In this document: piece by piece, positions 28,654 to 38,248 of the stretch
Numbering within the stretch: position 1 is the first letter of the stretch
Layout: each line of letters starts with the position of its first letter
Assembly (NCBI RefSeq): GCF_001517085.1
Contig: NZ_LRAC01000124.1
Span: 62,001 to 126,000, forward strand
DNA length: 64,000 nt
Direction: 5' to 3'
Source: Paenibacillus sp. DMB5
GTDB lineage: Bacteria; Bacillota; Bacilli; Paenibacillales; Paenibacillaceae
The notes under the pieces: model-generated
Seen by the model: only the letters and a program-made list of their open reading frames with translations
What the model was told of the DNA's origin: nothing
Databases searched by the model: none
Made by a program: the position numbers and the translations under genes

Positions 28654-29628
28654 ATGGCAACCATACACGATGTGGCGAAGAGAGCGGGAGTGTCCGTCAC
28701 TACCGTCTCCCGGGTACTGAACAACCGGGGATACATCAGTCAGAAAACCCGGCAGATTGTTTATGATACGATGGAAGAGCTTAACTATCAGCCCAACGAT
28801 CTTGCCCGCTCCCTGCTGAGCAAGCAATCAAACGTCATCGGCTTAATCATTCCCAATGTTTCTCATCCTTTTTTTGGAGAGTTTGCCTATGCGGTAGAGC
28901 AATATGCATACGAACAAGGCTGCAAGCTGCTATTGTGCAACTCACAGCTGGATCCGGTCAAGGAGCGGGAATACCTGAAAATGATGAAGGGCAACCAGGT
29001 AAACGGGATCATAATGGGAAGCCATACATTGGATACTGAAAGCTACCTTAATCTTAATTATCCGATTGTGACCGTTGACCGCCTGATCACAGGATTTCCG
29101 TATGTTGCATCGGATAATGAGCTGGGAGGCCGCCTGGCAGCTGAATTGCTGATCAGCAAAGGCTGCCGGAAGCTTGTCCATATTTGCGGGAACCAGTCTC
29201 TGGATATGCTATCCAATCTCAGAACGAAAGGATTCATGTCGGTTGTAAAAAAGGCAGGAATCGAAACAGTCATTCTTGAAACGAAAATGAATGTATTTGA
29301 CCGTGAGGAGTACGAATATCTAATAACTAATATGTTTGCGGACCACCCTGATCTGGATGGTGTATTCGCCACCAGTGACATTATTGCCGGACATGTAATC
29401 AGAAAATGCAGACAGCTGGGCAAAACCGTTCCCGGCCAAATAAAAATTGTCGGCTACGACGACGTCAGCCTTGCGTCCTGGTCCTCCCCTGGCATCACTA
29501 CGGTCAAACAGCCTATTGAGGATATGGGACGTATGGCAGTAAATCTAATTCAGCAGCAGATGAGTTCCGAGCCGATTGTTTACGAGAATATTCTTCCGGT
29601 CGAGCTGATTGAGCGGGAGACGACTTAG
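28654..29628 (+). CDS. LacI-family transcriptional repressor
   Basis: A 324-residue regulator with the N-terminal LacI headpiece (IHDVAKRAGVSVTTVSRVL) and hinge (NDLARSLLS), then a periplasmic-binding-like sensor domain. Third gene of the fructokinase/sucrose phosphorylase operon, and the likely ligand-responsive repressor of the two operators at 26110-26143. It is followed at once by a strong terminator. Inducer (sucrose, fructose or a phosphate ester) is inferred from context. Confidence 0.9.
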   Translation: MATIHDVAKRAGVSVTTVSRVLNNRGYISQKTRQIVYDTMEELNYQPNDLARSLLSKQSNVIGLIIPNVSHPFFGEFAYAVEQYAYEQGCKLLLCNSQLDPVKEREYLKMMKGNQVNGIIMGSHTLDTESYLNLNYPIVTVDRLITGFPYVASDNELGGRLAAELLISKGCRKLVHICGNQSLDMLSNLRTKGFMSVVKKAGIETVILETKMNVFDREEYEYLITNMFADHPDLDGVFATSDIIAGHVIRKCRQLGKTVPGQIKIVGYDDVSLASWSSPGITTVKQPIEDMGRMAVNLIQQQMSSEPIVYENILPVELIERETT

Positions 29629-29639
29629 CTTTATCTGAA

Positions 29640-29665
29640 AAGTACGCTAGCAGCGTACTTTTTTT
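29640..29665 (+). terminator. Terminator of the sucrose phosphorylase operon
   Basis: AAGTACGCT (29640-29648) pairs with AGCGTACTT (29652-29660) over a 3-base loop and runs into a T tract to 29665. Confidence 0.88.
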
Positions 29666-29733
29666 ATGTACGGCGGCGATAGCTGTACGCTGGACTTACA
29701 CTTCCTGTATTTAATTGAACCAAATCTATGAAA

Positions 29734-30672
29734 TCAGTTCCACAAATATTGCATTTTCCTGTACCCGACATCCCATATTTTCAGGTTTCCCTCAATGGTT
29801 ATCGTGAGCTCGCCTCCCGACTCAACAGGAATTTCAAACAGCGAAGGGAAAAGCTCCGGGTTACTGCGTTGAACTTCTCCAGAGCTGGTTAATATTTCAC
29901 GTCCATCGACGGAAAGGCTGATGCTTCCGGAATAATCGGAAGGTTCTGGTATTCCGTAATAAAAGGAGAAGGTCATCTTCTCTTTATACTTATAAGTAAA
30001 CGTTTCTGAGTGTCCGTCTTCGGCGCCATACATATTAAACTGCGGTTCTACGTTTTGCGCACCTATTTTAAAGCTGCTTATCCGGTTACCTGTCACTACA
30101 TTTCCGGAGCTGTCTGACAATTCGTTTACCGCCACAAAGGGGCCTTCCACCTTGGTAAATGCTTTATCCATAATCCCGGATAATCCCCATACAATTAAAA
30201 ATAAAACAACGGAGGAAATAACCGTCTTTACAATATTCAGCCCGCCATTGTTTGAACGTACACCAAGCTTGTACGCACCAAAACCGATTGCTGCGCCTAA
30301 TGTGTTCAGAAGGGCATCGTTAATATCGAAGCTCCCGAGAAGCGTAAGCGCCTGTATGGTTTCGGCCACGATGATTAACAGAAAGAACAATGTAATGAAG
30401 CGGGCAAAGGTCAGCCGATATAGCCATGGAAATAATATACCGAAAGGGATAAAGGCTACGAGGTTTCCGAATCCCACCAGATCCATGAGGGTAGGATGCA
30501 GGAGATCAGACATGCCTGGCAGCCTGAAGGGATGGTCGGGTGTAAAAATAAAAACGTATTCTGTGATACGCTCAGAGGCACCCATTCTGCCGAAGGCGAA
30601 AAACATAAAATATAGAACTACAAGTGTATAGAGTATGGTTGCGGTTAAGATCATTTTACGTTGTTTTGTCAT
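29734..30672 (-). CDS. VanZ-family membrane protein with extracellular C-terminal domain
   Basis: A 312-residue protein. The N-terminal half is a VanZ-like domain with about five membrane helices (about residues 1-175; DLVGFGNLVAFIPFGILFPW is typical). The C-terminal 130 residues look like an exposed beta-rich domain without a name I recognise. AAAGGAG precedes the ATG at 30672, preferred to the start 33 bases upstream. VanZ proteins are linked to low-level teicoplanin resistance in some species, but most have no known role. Confidence 0.8.
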   Translation of the reverse strand: MTKQRKMILTATILYTLVVLYFMFFAFGRMGASERITEYVFIFTPDHPFRLPGMSDLLHPTLMDLVGFGNLVAFIPFGILFPWLYRLTFARFITLFFLLIIVAETIQALTLLGSFDINDALLNTLGAAIGFGAYKLGVRSNNGGLNIVKTVISSVVLFLIVWGLSGIMDKAFTKVEGPFVAVNELSDSSGNVVTGNRISSFKIGAQNVEPQFNMYGAEDGHSETFTYKYKEKMTFSFYYGIPEPSDYSGSISLSVDGREILTSSGEVQRSNPELFPSLFEIPVESGGELTITIEGNLKIWDVGYRKMQYLWN

Positions 30673-30796
30673 GATTGACTCCTTTGGGTGTTCGTCTTGA
30701 TCCATTATCTACTCTCTTCTAATGTTAATGTAAAGATAGCAGTAAACCTAGAACCGATCCTCATTATTATACTTTTTTACAAATAGTATTCAAAAC

Positions 30797-30822
30797 AAAA
30801 AACCTTGATTTCTCAAGGTTTT
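30797..30822 (-). terminator. Terminator of the GH3/EIIC operon
   Basis: AAAACCTTGA (30799-30808) pairs with TCAAGGTTTT (30813-30822); on the minus strand it runs into a T tract. The same hairpin and loop recur after the tRNA-Leu gene at 53721-53744. Confidence 0.85.
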
Positions 30823-30835
30823 CTGAATTTATAAT

Positions 30836-33106
30836 TTAATTAGTCCGCAACCGTTCAACCCGTGCAATAAGCTCCTGAATCACCTGATCCGGTGAGCGCT
30901 CGTTCATCCAGGTCTGGCCGAACATCTGGAAGACCTTTATCATCGGGAAGTCCTCCCAGAAGCCGACGAACTCCTCGTTAAGATATACCTTGTCTATGAC
31001 GTGCTCGTTCATTTCATTCAGGCACTCTTCCAATACGGCTTTTGCGGCGGGGTCACTGATCCATTCGCTGAGAAGGCTGAATTTGTGGAACGTGATTTCT
31101 TCCTTACCGAAGTCACAGTGCAATCTGCCCGTGATCCGGATGTCCTTGGACGAGCTGCCCAGCAGAATCTGAAAATATCCTGTGTCTGCGAGCCAGCGGT
31201 TGTACTTGGTATTGAAGTATGAAAAATCTCTCTCCTCCAGCTCAAAGACAATCGTCTGTTGTTCGCCCGGATCAAGCTCCACCTTGGCAAAGGCCTTCAG
31301 CTCCTTCTCCGGCCGGGTCCACTTGCATTCTTCATCGTGTACGTACAGCTGAACGGCTTCTTTCCCTCTGCGCTTGCCTGTGTTGGTGAGCTGAAAAGAT
31401 ACTTTGACGCCTGTCACGTGCTGCACCACTTCCAGGTCCGTATAGGCAAAGGTAGTGTAGGACAGGCCGTGTCCGAACGGAAATTGCGGCGCCAGCTCCT
31501 TACGGTCGTAGTAGCGATACCCCACGAACAGCCCCTCGCGGTAATACAGCTTGCCGTTCTCTCCGCGGATCCGCATATGCGAAGGATTATCCGACAGCTT
31601 CACAGGGAAGGTCTCCGACAGTTTGCCTGAAGGATTGGTGTAACCGAACAATACCTCCGCTATGGATCTGCCCATGCCTTGTCCCGACAGCCAGGAATGA
31701 ATGACGGCTGGAACATGCTGCACCCATGGACGCATGACCAGCGCCGAGCCGCTGCTGGTTATTACGATACATTTTGGCTGAACGGCGGCAACCGCCTGAA
31801 TCAGCTTGACCTGGTGCTCCGGAAGCTCAATGCCCTTCAAATCATGCATTTCCGATTCGGCATATTCCGGCTGGCCTACGAACAGCACCGCCACCTCGGC
31901 GTTCTTGGCCAGCGTTACACTTTCCTTAATAAGCTCTTCATTCACAGAATCATCTTCGGGGTATCCGGCTGTATAGCTCACCGTAGCCAGACTACCTGCC
32001 AGCTCTTTGATCTCATCCAAAGGGATATCGACTCTTGTAGGGGTTACCTTGGCACTGCCGGCTCCCTGAATTCTCGGCTTCACCGCAAAACGTCCGATCA
32101 CCGCAATTGACGAAGCCGTTTCCGGCCGCAGCGGGAGAATCGCGTTATCGTTCTTCAGCAGCACGATGCTTTCGGCCGCCGCTTTACGGGCCAGCGTATG
32201 ATAATCTTCATCCTTTTTTTCCGCAGCTTGGTTTCCGGTAACCCGCTCAACCAGCTTCAGGATACGGCCCACGCTCTTGTCCAGCTGCTCTTCGGAAAGC
32301 TTCCCTTCCTGAACGGCCTCGACTATCGCTTTGGCATTGTAATGGGCGGGGCCCGGCATTTCAAGGTCAAGTCCGGCCTTTAATCCGCGTATCCGGTCAT
32401 TAACGGCTGTCCAGTCGGACAATACCACGCCGTCATAGCCCCACTCTTCTCTGAGAATATCATTTAACAAATGCTCATTCTCGCTGGTATAGGTTCCATT
32501 GAGCAGGTTATAGGAGCACATGACCGTCCAGGGATCGGATTTCTTAATGATCCGTTCAAAGGCGCTCAGGTAAATTTCACGCAGCGTCCGCTCATCGATT
32601 TCCGAGCTGGTCACCATTTTCTCGAACTCCTGGTTGTTGCCTGCAAAGTGCTTGACCGAGGCTCCGACACCTTCGCTTTGGATACCGTTAATGAAGGCTG
32701 CGCCAAGCTCGCCCGTCAGGCAGGGATCCTCTGAATAGTATTCGAAGTTTCTTCCGCCAAGCGGTGTTCTTTTCATATTGACGCCCGGACCAAGCAGCAG
32801 CTCTACCTCCATCGTCTTGGACTCCCGTCCAAGCGCCACGCCTACCTCATGCAGCAGCGCTGTATTCCAGGAAGAGCCGATCGCAGACCCTGTGGGGTAA
32901 CAGGTCGCCGGTACATTTTCCGTAGTAATTCCCATCTCTTCATTACTGTTCGTCTTGCGGATACCGTTAGTGCCGTCATACATATGAACGGGCGGGATAT
33001 TTAACCGCTCGATTCCTTTGGTCATCCACATATTCAATCCCGCAACAAGCGAGGCTTTTTCGGTAAGGGTCAATTCCTTCAACAATTCATCAGGTGATTT
33101 ATTCAT
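30836..33106 (-). CDS. GH3-family beta-glucosidase
   Basis: A 756-residue cytosolic GH3 enzyme hydrolysing beta-glucosides or related beta-glycosides. Domains: (alpha/beta)8 barrel with substrate motif KHFAGNNQE (about 152-160) and nucleophile Asp231 in VVLSDW, an alpha/beta sandwich domain (about 310-500), and a fibronectin-III-like C-terminal domain (about 570-650) plus a 90-residue tail. No signal peptide. RBS AAAGGATGGAG. It is 24 bases downstream of a PTS EIIC gene. A phospho-beta-glucosidase would be expected with a PTS, but GH3 enzymes usually act on non-phosphorylated sugars, an odd pairing. Confidence 0.9.
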   Translation of the reverse strand: MNKSPDELLKELTLTEKASLVAGLNMWMTKGIERLNIPPVHMYDGTNGIRKTNSNEEMGITTENVPATCYPTGSAIGSSWNTALLHEVGVALGRESKTMEVELLLGPGVNMKRTPLGGRNFEYYSEDPCLTGELGAAFINGIQSEGVGASVKHFAGNNQEFEKMVTSSEIDERTLREIYLSAFERIIKKSDPWTVMCSYNLLNGTYTSENEHLLNDILREEWGYDGVVLSDWTAVNDRIRGLKAGLDLEMPGPAHYNAKAIVEAVQEGKLSEEQLDKSVGRILKLVERVTGNQAAEKKDEDYHTLARKAAAESIVLLKNDNAILPLRPETASSIAVIGRFAVKPRIQGAGSAKVTPTRVDIPLDEIKELAGSLATVSYTAGYPEDDSVNEELIKESVTLAKNAEVAVLFVGQPEYAESEMHDLKGIELPEHQVKLIQAVAAVQPKCIVITSSGSALVMRPWVQHVPAVIHSWLSGQGMGRSIAEVLFGYTNPSGKLSETFPVKLSDNPSHMRIRGENGKLYYREGLFVGYRYYDRKELAPQFPFGHGLSYTTFAYTDLEVVQHVTGVKVSFQLTNTGKRRGKEAVQLYVHDEECKWTRPEKELKAFAKVELDPGEQQTIVFELEERDFSYFNTKYNRWLADTGYFQILLGSSSKDIRITGRLHCDFGKEEITFHKFSLLSEWISDPAAKAVLEECLNEMNEHVIDKVYLNEEFVGFWEDFPMIKVFQMFGQTWMNERSPDQVIQELIARVERLRTN

Positions 33107-33130
33107 GCTGCTCCATCCTTTATTATCAGA

Positions 33131-34360
33131 TTAATTTTCCTGTTCCTTTTTCAGCTCCTGGGCATCGTACAGCTTGAAGAACGGAAACCAGACAGCAAAC
33201 ACAATCACCAGAACCACCGCCAGCAGAATAACTCCGTTAAATCCGCTCATCAGGTAGGTAGACAGCCCGATCGGGGTATACCACAGCTGGAAGATCTGGC
33301 TCGGAATCCGCACCAGCCCCATATCGAGAACGATATACACGAGAATCGGCGTGATCAGTCCGTTAATCCACATCGGAACCATCAGCAGCGGATTGAACGC
33401 AATCGGCGCCCCGTACACCACCGGCTCATTGATATTGAACAAGGACGGAAGGATCGTCGCTTTGCCGACAGACTTCAGCTTTTTGGACCGGGCCAGCAGG
33501 AACCATACCACTAAAGGCAGCGTAGCACCCATCCCGCCGATACCCAGCCAGCCGGAGAAAAAGGTTTCGAACGTATTGATGTTGACCGGATCCTGACCGG
33601 CTGCGACGAGGGCTGCATTCTGCTCAATGGCAGGGATCCAGATGGCGTACCAGATCGGAGTCATCACCCATGGGCTTACACCGAAGGAATACAGCACCAC
33701 GCCGATAAAGTTGAACAATACAAAGCCAATCAGACTTTGACCCATGGCATTGATGGGCTCGAACACATTTACAATCAGGGCAAAAATATCGAAATGAAGC
33801 TGATATACCAAAACCCAGCCTGTAGTTAAGATCAGGGCAATCGGCACGAGAAAATCGAACCAGTCCATAATGAACTCCGGAAGGGAAGAGCCCTTTTTGA
33901 AAAATGAGAATTTCTGGCAAATATTCATAACGAGAGCAACAAACACGCCAACCAGCAGTGCCGTAATCATACCCGAAGGTCCAAACCGTTCCAGAATGAA
34001 CTGAATGGTTCCGTCATCATTTAGGGTCGGGTTAAGAAGCATCACGAACAGGGATACCCCGCTCATTCCCGCCAGCAGCTTGATTTTGTGACGTTCTCTT
34101 TTTTCCATGACGGTATACGGCGTTAAAAAAGCAATAAACAACCCCAATAGCCCGAAGCTAAAGGTCGTGATGGGTGTAAGATCCGGCATCCCCGGAATGA
34201 AATCCTTCAAGATTGAAATGAGTGTGATAATCGAGCCGATAAAAATCATCGGGATCGCCACCATAATGGCTTCCTGAATGGATGCCACCCAGAGATTATT
34301 TGTAAACGCCTCCAATCTAGGTGCAAACGATTCTGTCATCCACTTCATGAAACGCTTCAT
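33131..34360 (-). CDS. PTS EIIC component, lactose/cellobiose family
   Basis: A 409-residue membrane protein with about ten helices and the family motif NINEPVVYGAP (about residues 320-330), which marks lactose/N,N'-diacetylchitobiose/cellobiose EIIC proteins. AGGGGGAA precedes the ATG. No EIIA or EIIB gene is adjacent, so it must borrow them from elsewhere or act without them. A cre-like site upstream suggests CcpA control. It leads a two-gene operon with the GH3 enzyme. Confidence 0.9.
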   Translation of the reverse strand: MKRFMKWMTESFAPRLEAFTNNLWVASIQEAIMVAIPMIFIGSIITLISILKDFIPGMPDLTPITTFSFGLLGLFIAFLTPYTVMEKRERHKIKLLAGMSGVSLFVMLLNPTLNDDGTIQFILERFGPSGMITALLVGVFVALVMNICQKFSFFKKGSSLPEFIMDWFDFLVPIALILTTGWVLVYQLHFDIFALIVNVFEPINAMGQSLIGFVLFNFIGVVLYSFGVSPWVMTPIWYAIWIPAIEQNAALVAAGQDPVNINTFETFFSGWLGIGGMGATLPLVVWFLLARSKKLKSVGKATILPSLFNINEPVVYGAPIAFNPLLMVPMWINGLITPILVYIVLDMGLVRIPSQIFQLWYTPIGLSTYLMSGFNGVILLAVVLVIVFAVWFPFFKLYDAQELKKEQEN

Positions 34361-34399
34361 CTAAATTCCCCCTGTCTTTCTCTTAACTGCTACAACCTT

Positions 34400-34427
34400 A
34401 GTATAGAGATTAATGATACCGTTTTCT
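34400..34427 (-). promoter_or_regulatory. cre-like site and -10 box of the EIIC/GH3 operon
   Basis: Minus strand AGAAAACGGTATCA (34427-34414) matches 13 of 14 positions of TGWAANCGNTNWCA. A -10 box TATACT lies at 34405-34400. No good -35 box is seen, so the promoter may need an activator. Confidence 0.5.
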
Positions 34428-34510
34428 TGTTGTAACTTGCCGCATCCGGGTTCGTATTTTGCCTACTTTCCGTCTCTTGTACTAGCTTGTCTGCTTCTAT
34501 TCAAAATAAA

Positions 34511-34546
34511 CAACAAAAAACACCCCTTCAGCAAAAAGGGATGTTT
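34511..34546 (-). terminator. Terminator of the toroid/AraC-GH39 operon
   Basis: AAACACCCCTT (34518-34528) pairs with AAGGGATGTTT (34536-34546), one G-U type pair, and on the minus strand is followed by TTTTGTTG. It lies about 20 bases past the GH39 reading frame. Confidence 0.75.
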
Positions 34547-34565
34547 GATTGATGTATTTTCTTGA

Positions 34566-37105
34566 TTAAAACTGCCTTTCGAGCTGGAGCAGCAGCACCC
34601 CATGGGGCGGGAGTACAATTTCTTTGCGCCAGCTATCCTGCTCTACAAGCTCTGTCCGGATAACCGGACCGCCTCTGCTGTTTAAATACTGAATTTCCTC
34701 CTGCGTTAAAAAATCGGGCGCTCCCATAGTCATCCACTCATCGAATACCGACCCGTGCTCCCGGTCCAGCTGATAGCTGGTGCATTTATAGGGTCCTGCC
34801 AGCTGGTTTAGCGTGATTTCAAAGGCTTTGCTGCCCTTTTCCTCAAATACATCATAACGGGTGGAGCCGGACAGCTCTGACCAGTCTCCGCTCGCAAACA
34901 GCTGATCCACATGGACATAGTGATAGAACAGAAGCTGCAGGCTTCCGTCGCTTTTCCGGGTAAAGGCATAACCATCCCCCTGCATCAGCAGCTCGTCACC
35001 CAGCTTCTGCATCAGCTCAAACGCGTAATATCCGGGCTTCTTCAGCCGTCGCGGTTGATCAGGCCAAAGCCTCCATAGAACGGGGATGCGGGAACAACGC
35101 TTTCTTCAAAAACATCGGTAAAGGACCAGTAGGCCATCGCATTCACGTCCCCGAGCGTGTTCATCGTCTGGTAGATGATAAACGGGGCCATAAACATCGT
35201 ATCGTGCAGCAGATTCCGGTCATACAGCGAGAAATTCCATTCGGTAATATGAAGCTCAACGTCACCGTATGAGGCTGCCTTCATTTTTTGCCGCACACGG
35301 TCAATGCTTTCTTTGAAGAATGCCGGGGGCATGATCCGGGTCAAACGGCCTTCTTCCGTTTTTAGCTTGGGATACTCCGAATAAATGTGGAACGAAAAGA
35401 AATCGAGCGGCACCTCCCTCGAGCGGCAGTAAGCTAAAAAGTCCTCCGCCCAGGTATCGTTCCAGATGGAACCGTACCCCATAGCGGGCCCGCCTGTCCT
35501 CAGCTCCGGCAGCACCGATTTAATCGCATGAACGGTGGATTCGTAAAAAGCAAAGTATTCTTCTTTGCTGCCTGCCCAGCAAACCCCTGCCAGATCCGGC
35601 TCGTTCCACACTTCAAAATACCATTGCTTCACCTCATCCGCCCCGTAACGGTTCAGACAATGACGGATGAAGGCCTGGACCAGCGCTTCCCACTTGGCGG
35701 GATCTGCAGGCGGACTGATATTGCCTCTCCACCAGAACAGCGTTTCTCTGGACCTCGCCAGCTGTCCCGGCATAAAGCTCAATTCAACGAACGGCCGGAC
35801 TCCCTGCTCCAGAAGAAAATCGTACAGCTTGTCCACATAAGACCAGTTATAGACCGGTGTGCCGTCATCATTTTCACTGTACACCATCATCTCATCGTTA
35901 AAAATCCCGTGAAACCGGATATATTGGAACGGGATAGCCCCCTTCAAGGCAGACAGCTGCTTCCGCCAATCCTCGCGCAGTCCTTCTACGGCTCTTCCGG
36001 CCGTCGTGGTGATGTTCCAGTGCTTTTTATAAAATGCCGGTGTCTGGTCTGCACGAACCTCAATCCGTTCGGGGGCAGCCGCAAGAGCCGCTGACAGGGG
36101 AACGCCGGACTGACCGGTATCCGTTTTGACGTCCAGATAGCGGTACAGTGACCCAATCGCGTTCATTGTGTCCATCTCATAATAATCCCCGCTCGAGGAT
36201 TCCTCATACGTTTTGGGCTTGCGGTTCAGGTTCAGCCGGTGCGGCTCCGGTGCGAGCGAAGCTTCCCGGTAGGAACCCGGCGTGCAGCCGTATTTTTCCT
36301 TGAAATATTTGTTGAACAGCTTCACGTTGGCAAATCCGCAATCCAGGGCAATTTCGGAAATCGTCTTATCGCTTTCTGCCAGCTGAACCTGGGCCTTTTC
36401 CAGGCGGATAAGCGTCAAATACTTTTGAAAGGGGATGCCGATCTTGTCGGTGAAGAAGTGGGAAAAATAATGCAGGCTTAAATGCTCGGAGTCCGCCATA
36501 TCCTGCAGCGTAATCTTTTCATTATAGTGTCGGTCGATATAGGTGAGGACACTGTTCAGTCTTTTATAATCGTTGTCCTTGCTTCCTTCTGCCACCGCCG
36601 GATTTGTCCCGTCCGAGAAATATCGCAGCAGGCATCCGCATAACATCTGTAATCTGCCTATTGTGTAGCTTTGATAACCCGGCGATTTCTTGTTAATCTC
36701 CCAGACCATTTGCGCAAGATTATGCTTGATGCTGTGCAGCCGCGAGGGGGCCTGCCCGGAATGACCGGCAGAGTTGCAGGAGATGAACGCATTATTATGC
36801 AGCAGCTCGGGTCCGAACTGCAGGGTTAACAGCACATTATCCTGATGGGTCCGCTCGATCTTATGGACCGACATGCTGTTGATTACGAGAATATCATCTT
36901 CCTGGAGCGTATATTGCTTCTGGTCCAGGTACATGTTAATCGAGCCATGGAGAACATACAGGATCTCAACTTCCTTATGCCAATGAAAATCAATATGCTG
37001 CACGGAATTCACGAAGAGCTTCATCGGCAGATCGTCCTGATGCTGAATAAATTCGTATAGATAGCGAATCGTCTGCTCCCCCCTCATACCGCTTATTATA
37101 GACAT
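34566..37105 (-). pseudogene. AraC-family regulator fused to a GH39 glycosidase domain, frame broken
   Basis: About 845 residues if the frame is repaired. The N-terminus is an AraC regulator: cupin-type domain (HWHKEVEILYVLHG near residue 43) and two helix-turn-helix motifs (LQDMADSEHLSLHYFSHFFT; ISEIALDCGFANVKLFNKYF, about 200-275). Then comes a GH39 barrel with acid/base Glu in EVWNEPD and nucleophile Glu in HITEWNFS. The frame stops at 35042 after GLINRDG; the next frame starts at once with LKKPGYYAFELMQK and runs to 34566 through the GH39 beta-sandwich. One extra C near 35043-35046 restores it. The start ATG at 37105 has no clear RBS but lies 15 bases after the toroid gene stop. Confidence 0.8.
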
Positions 37106-37120
37106 ATCGTTTTTAAGTAA

Positions 37121-38071
37121 TCAATATGAAGACCACCACTTTAGCACCCGCAAGGCGCGAAGCGTATTCCAGCGGCTATCCCCGCCTGACGGGTCCTCCA
37201 TATGAAAGGGAATGTGGTCCGGCCGCGGACTGTCTAGCGGCCAGCGGCCATTTGCAGCCTGCTTCGCAAGGATTAATCCGACGGCCTCCGACATCCGCTT
37301 ATCGGGCCGTGTACCGGACAAACGAAAATATTCCAGACCGCGCAGGATATCATAGTGATAGGACGGCGGATAAAACATGCACGTAAAGCGGGAATCGATC
37401 ACACCGCCAGATGAAAGCGACCGGAATAGTCCCCGTTCCAATATATATTCTTCTCCCCGCTTGCGGGCAGCGGTCACTGCCGGATCGGCGCCAGCCGCCT
37501 TTTCATATTCCAGCAGTCCCTCCAGTACACAGATCGTACTGTGAAAAGAGGACCGCGTGCTGGGAGGGGCTTCACAATTCCACCCTCCATCTGCAAGCTG
37601 CCCATCCAGCAAATATTGAACCAGCCGTTCACTTACTTCTCCGTAATATGCACCTGCCGCCAGGATTCTCCCGTTGATGCAAGCCTCGACCTCTCCTTCA
37701 AAAAAAGATCTGCCCTCATGATACTCCCAGATTAATCGGTCCCGAACCAGCGCAACGGCCCTGCCGGCTTCCGCACTTTTGGGCTCCAATCCCATATCCT
37801 TTAATAATACCAACGCAAATAGTGTATTCTGCAGCGGCCAGGCATCCTCATCTGCCCACCAATGGCCCTCTTCCGACTGCCTCGAGAGGACCTGCTGCCC
37901 CCATCCCTCCACTGCAACCTGCGAGCGTACCGCAGCAACCTTATCCTCCGGTTCATGCAGCAAATCGCGCATCACCTGCCAGCGGACCGCAGGATCTGAA
38001 TCCAGTAGCCATTCTAGTACCGGGCCTGTAAGCAGATTCTGCTTCCATTCGTGTTTCTTGAAGTCGGACAT
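37121..38071 (-). CDS. Hypothetical protein with alpha/alpha-toroid (prenyltransferase/squalene cyclase-like) repeats
   Basis: A 316-residue protein with repeated helical pairs and QW-like turns (LLDGQLADGGWNCEAPP, AKQAANGRWPLDSP), as in terpenoid cyclases and prenyltransferases. No DxDD or other catalytic motif stands out. GGAGGAATTCTC precedes the ATG at 38071, which is preferred to the earlier in-frame start at 38146. It is followed after 15 bases by the AraC-GH39 gene, so the two are translated from one message. Related proteins in Paenibacillus-type genomes are unnamed. Function unknown. Confidence 0.6.
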   Translation of the reverse strand: MSDFKKHEWKQNLLTGPVLEWLLDSDPAVRWQVMRDLLHEPEDKVAAVRSQVAVEGWGQQVLSRQSEEGHWWADEDAWPLQNTLFALVLLKDMGLEPKSAEAGRAVALVRDRLIWEYHEGRSFFEGEVEACINGRILAAGAYYGEVSERLVQYLLDGQLADGGWNCEAPPSTRSSFHSTICVLEGLLEYEKAAGADPAVTAARKRGEEYILERGLFRSLSSGGVIDSRFTCMFYPPSYHYDILRGLEYFRLSGTRPDKRMSEAVGLILAKQAANGRWPLDSPRPDHIPFHMEDPSGGDSRWNTLRALRVLKWWSSY

Positions 38072-38188
38072 GAGAATTCCTCCAATCGGATGTGGGATTC
38101 TATTGGAAAAAGTATTATATATTTTAGTATAAATTATTTGGAACAATATGTAATGCTGCCTGTCCTCCAGTGGCCGTAGACAAACGGA

Positions 38189-38237
38189 AAAGCCGGGGTT
38201 ATGAACAAGACTGACATTGTCTCGCCTTCCCGGCTTT
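38189..38237 (-). terminator. Candidate terminator after the SLH-GH32 gene
   Basis: AAAGCCGGG and CCCGGCTTT pair across a long loop; on the minus strand the stem is followed by TTTTCCGTTTG. It lies just past the stop at 38249. The 30-base loop makes it less certain. Confidence 0.5.
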
Positions 38238-38248
38238 CCTCTAAACGG

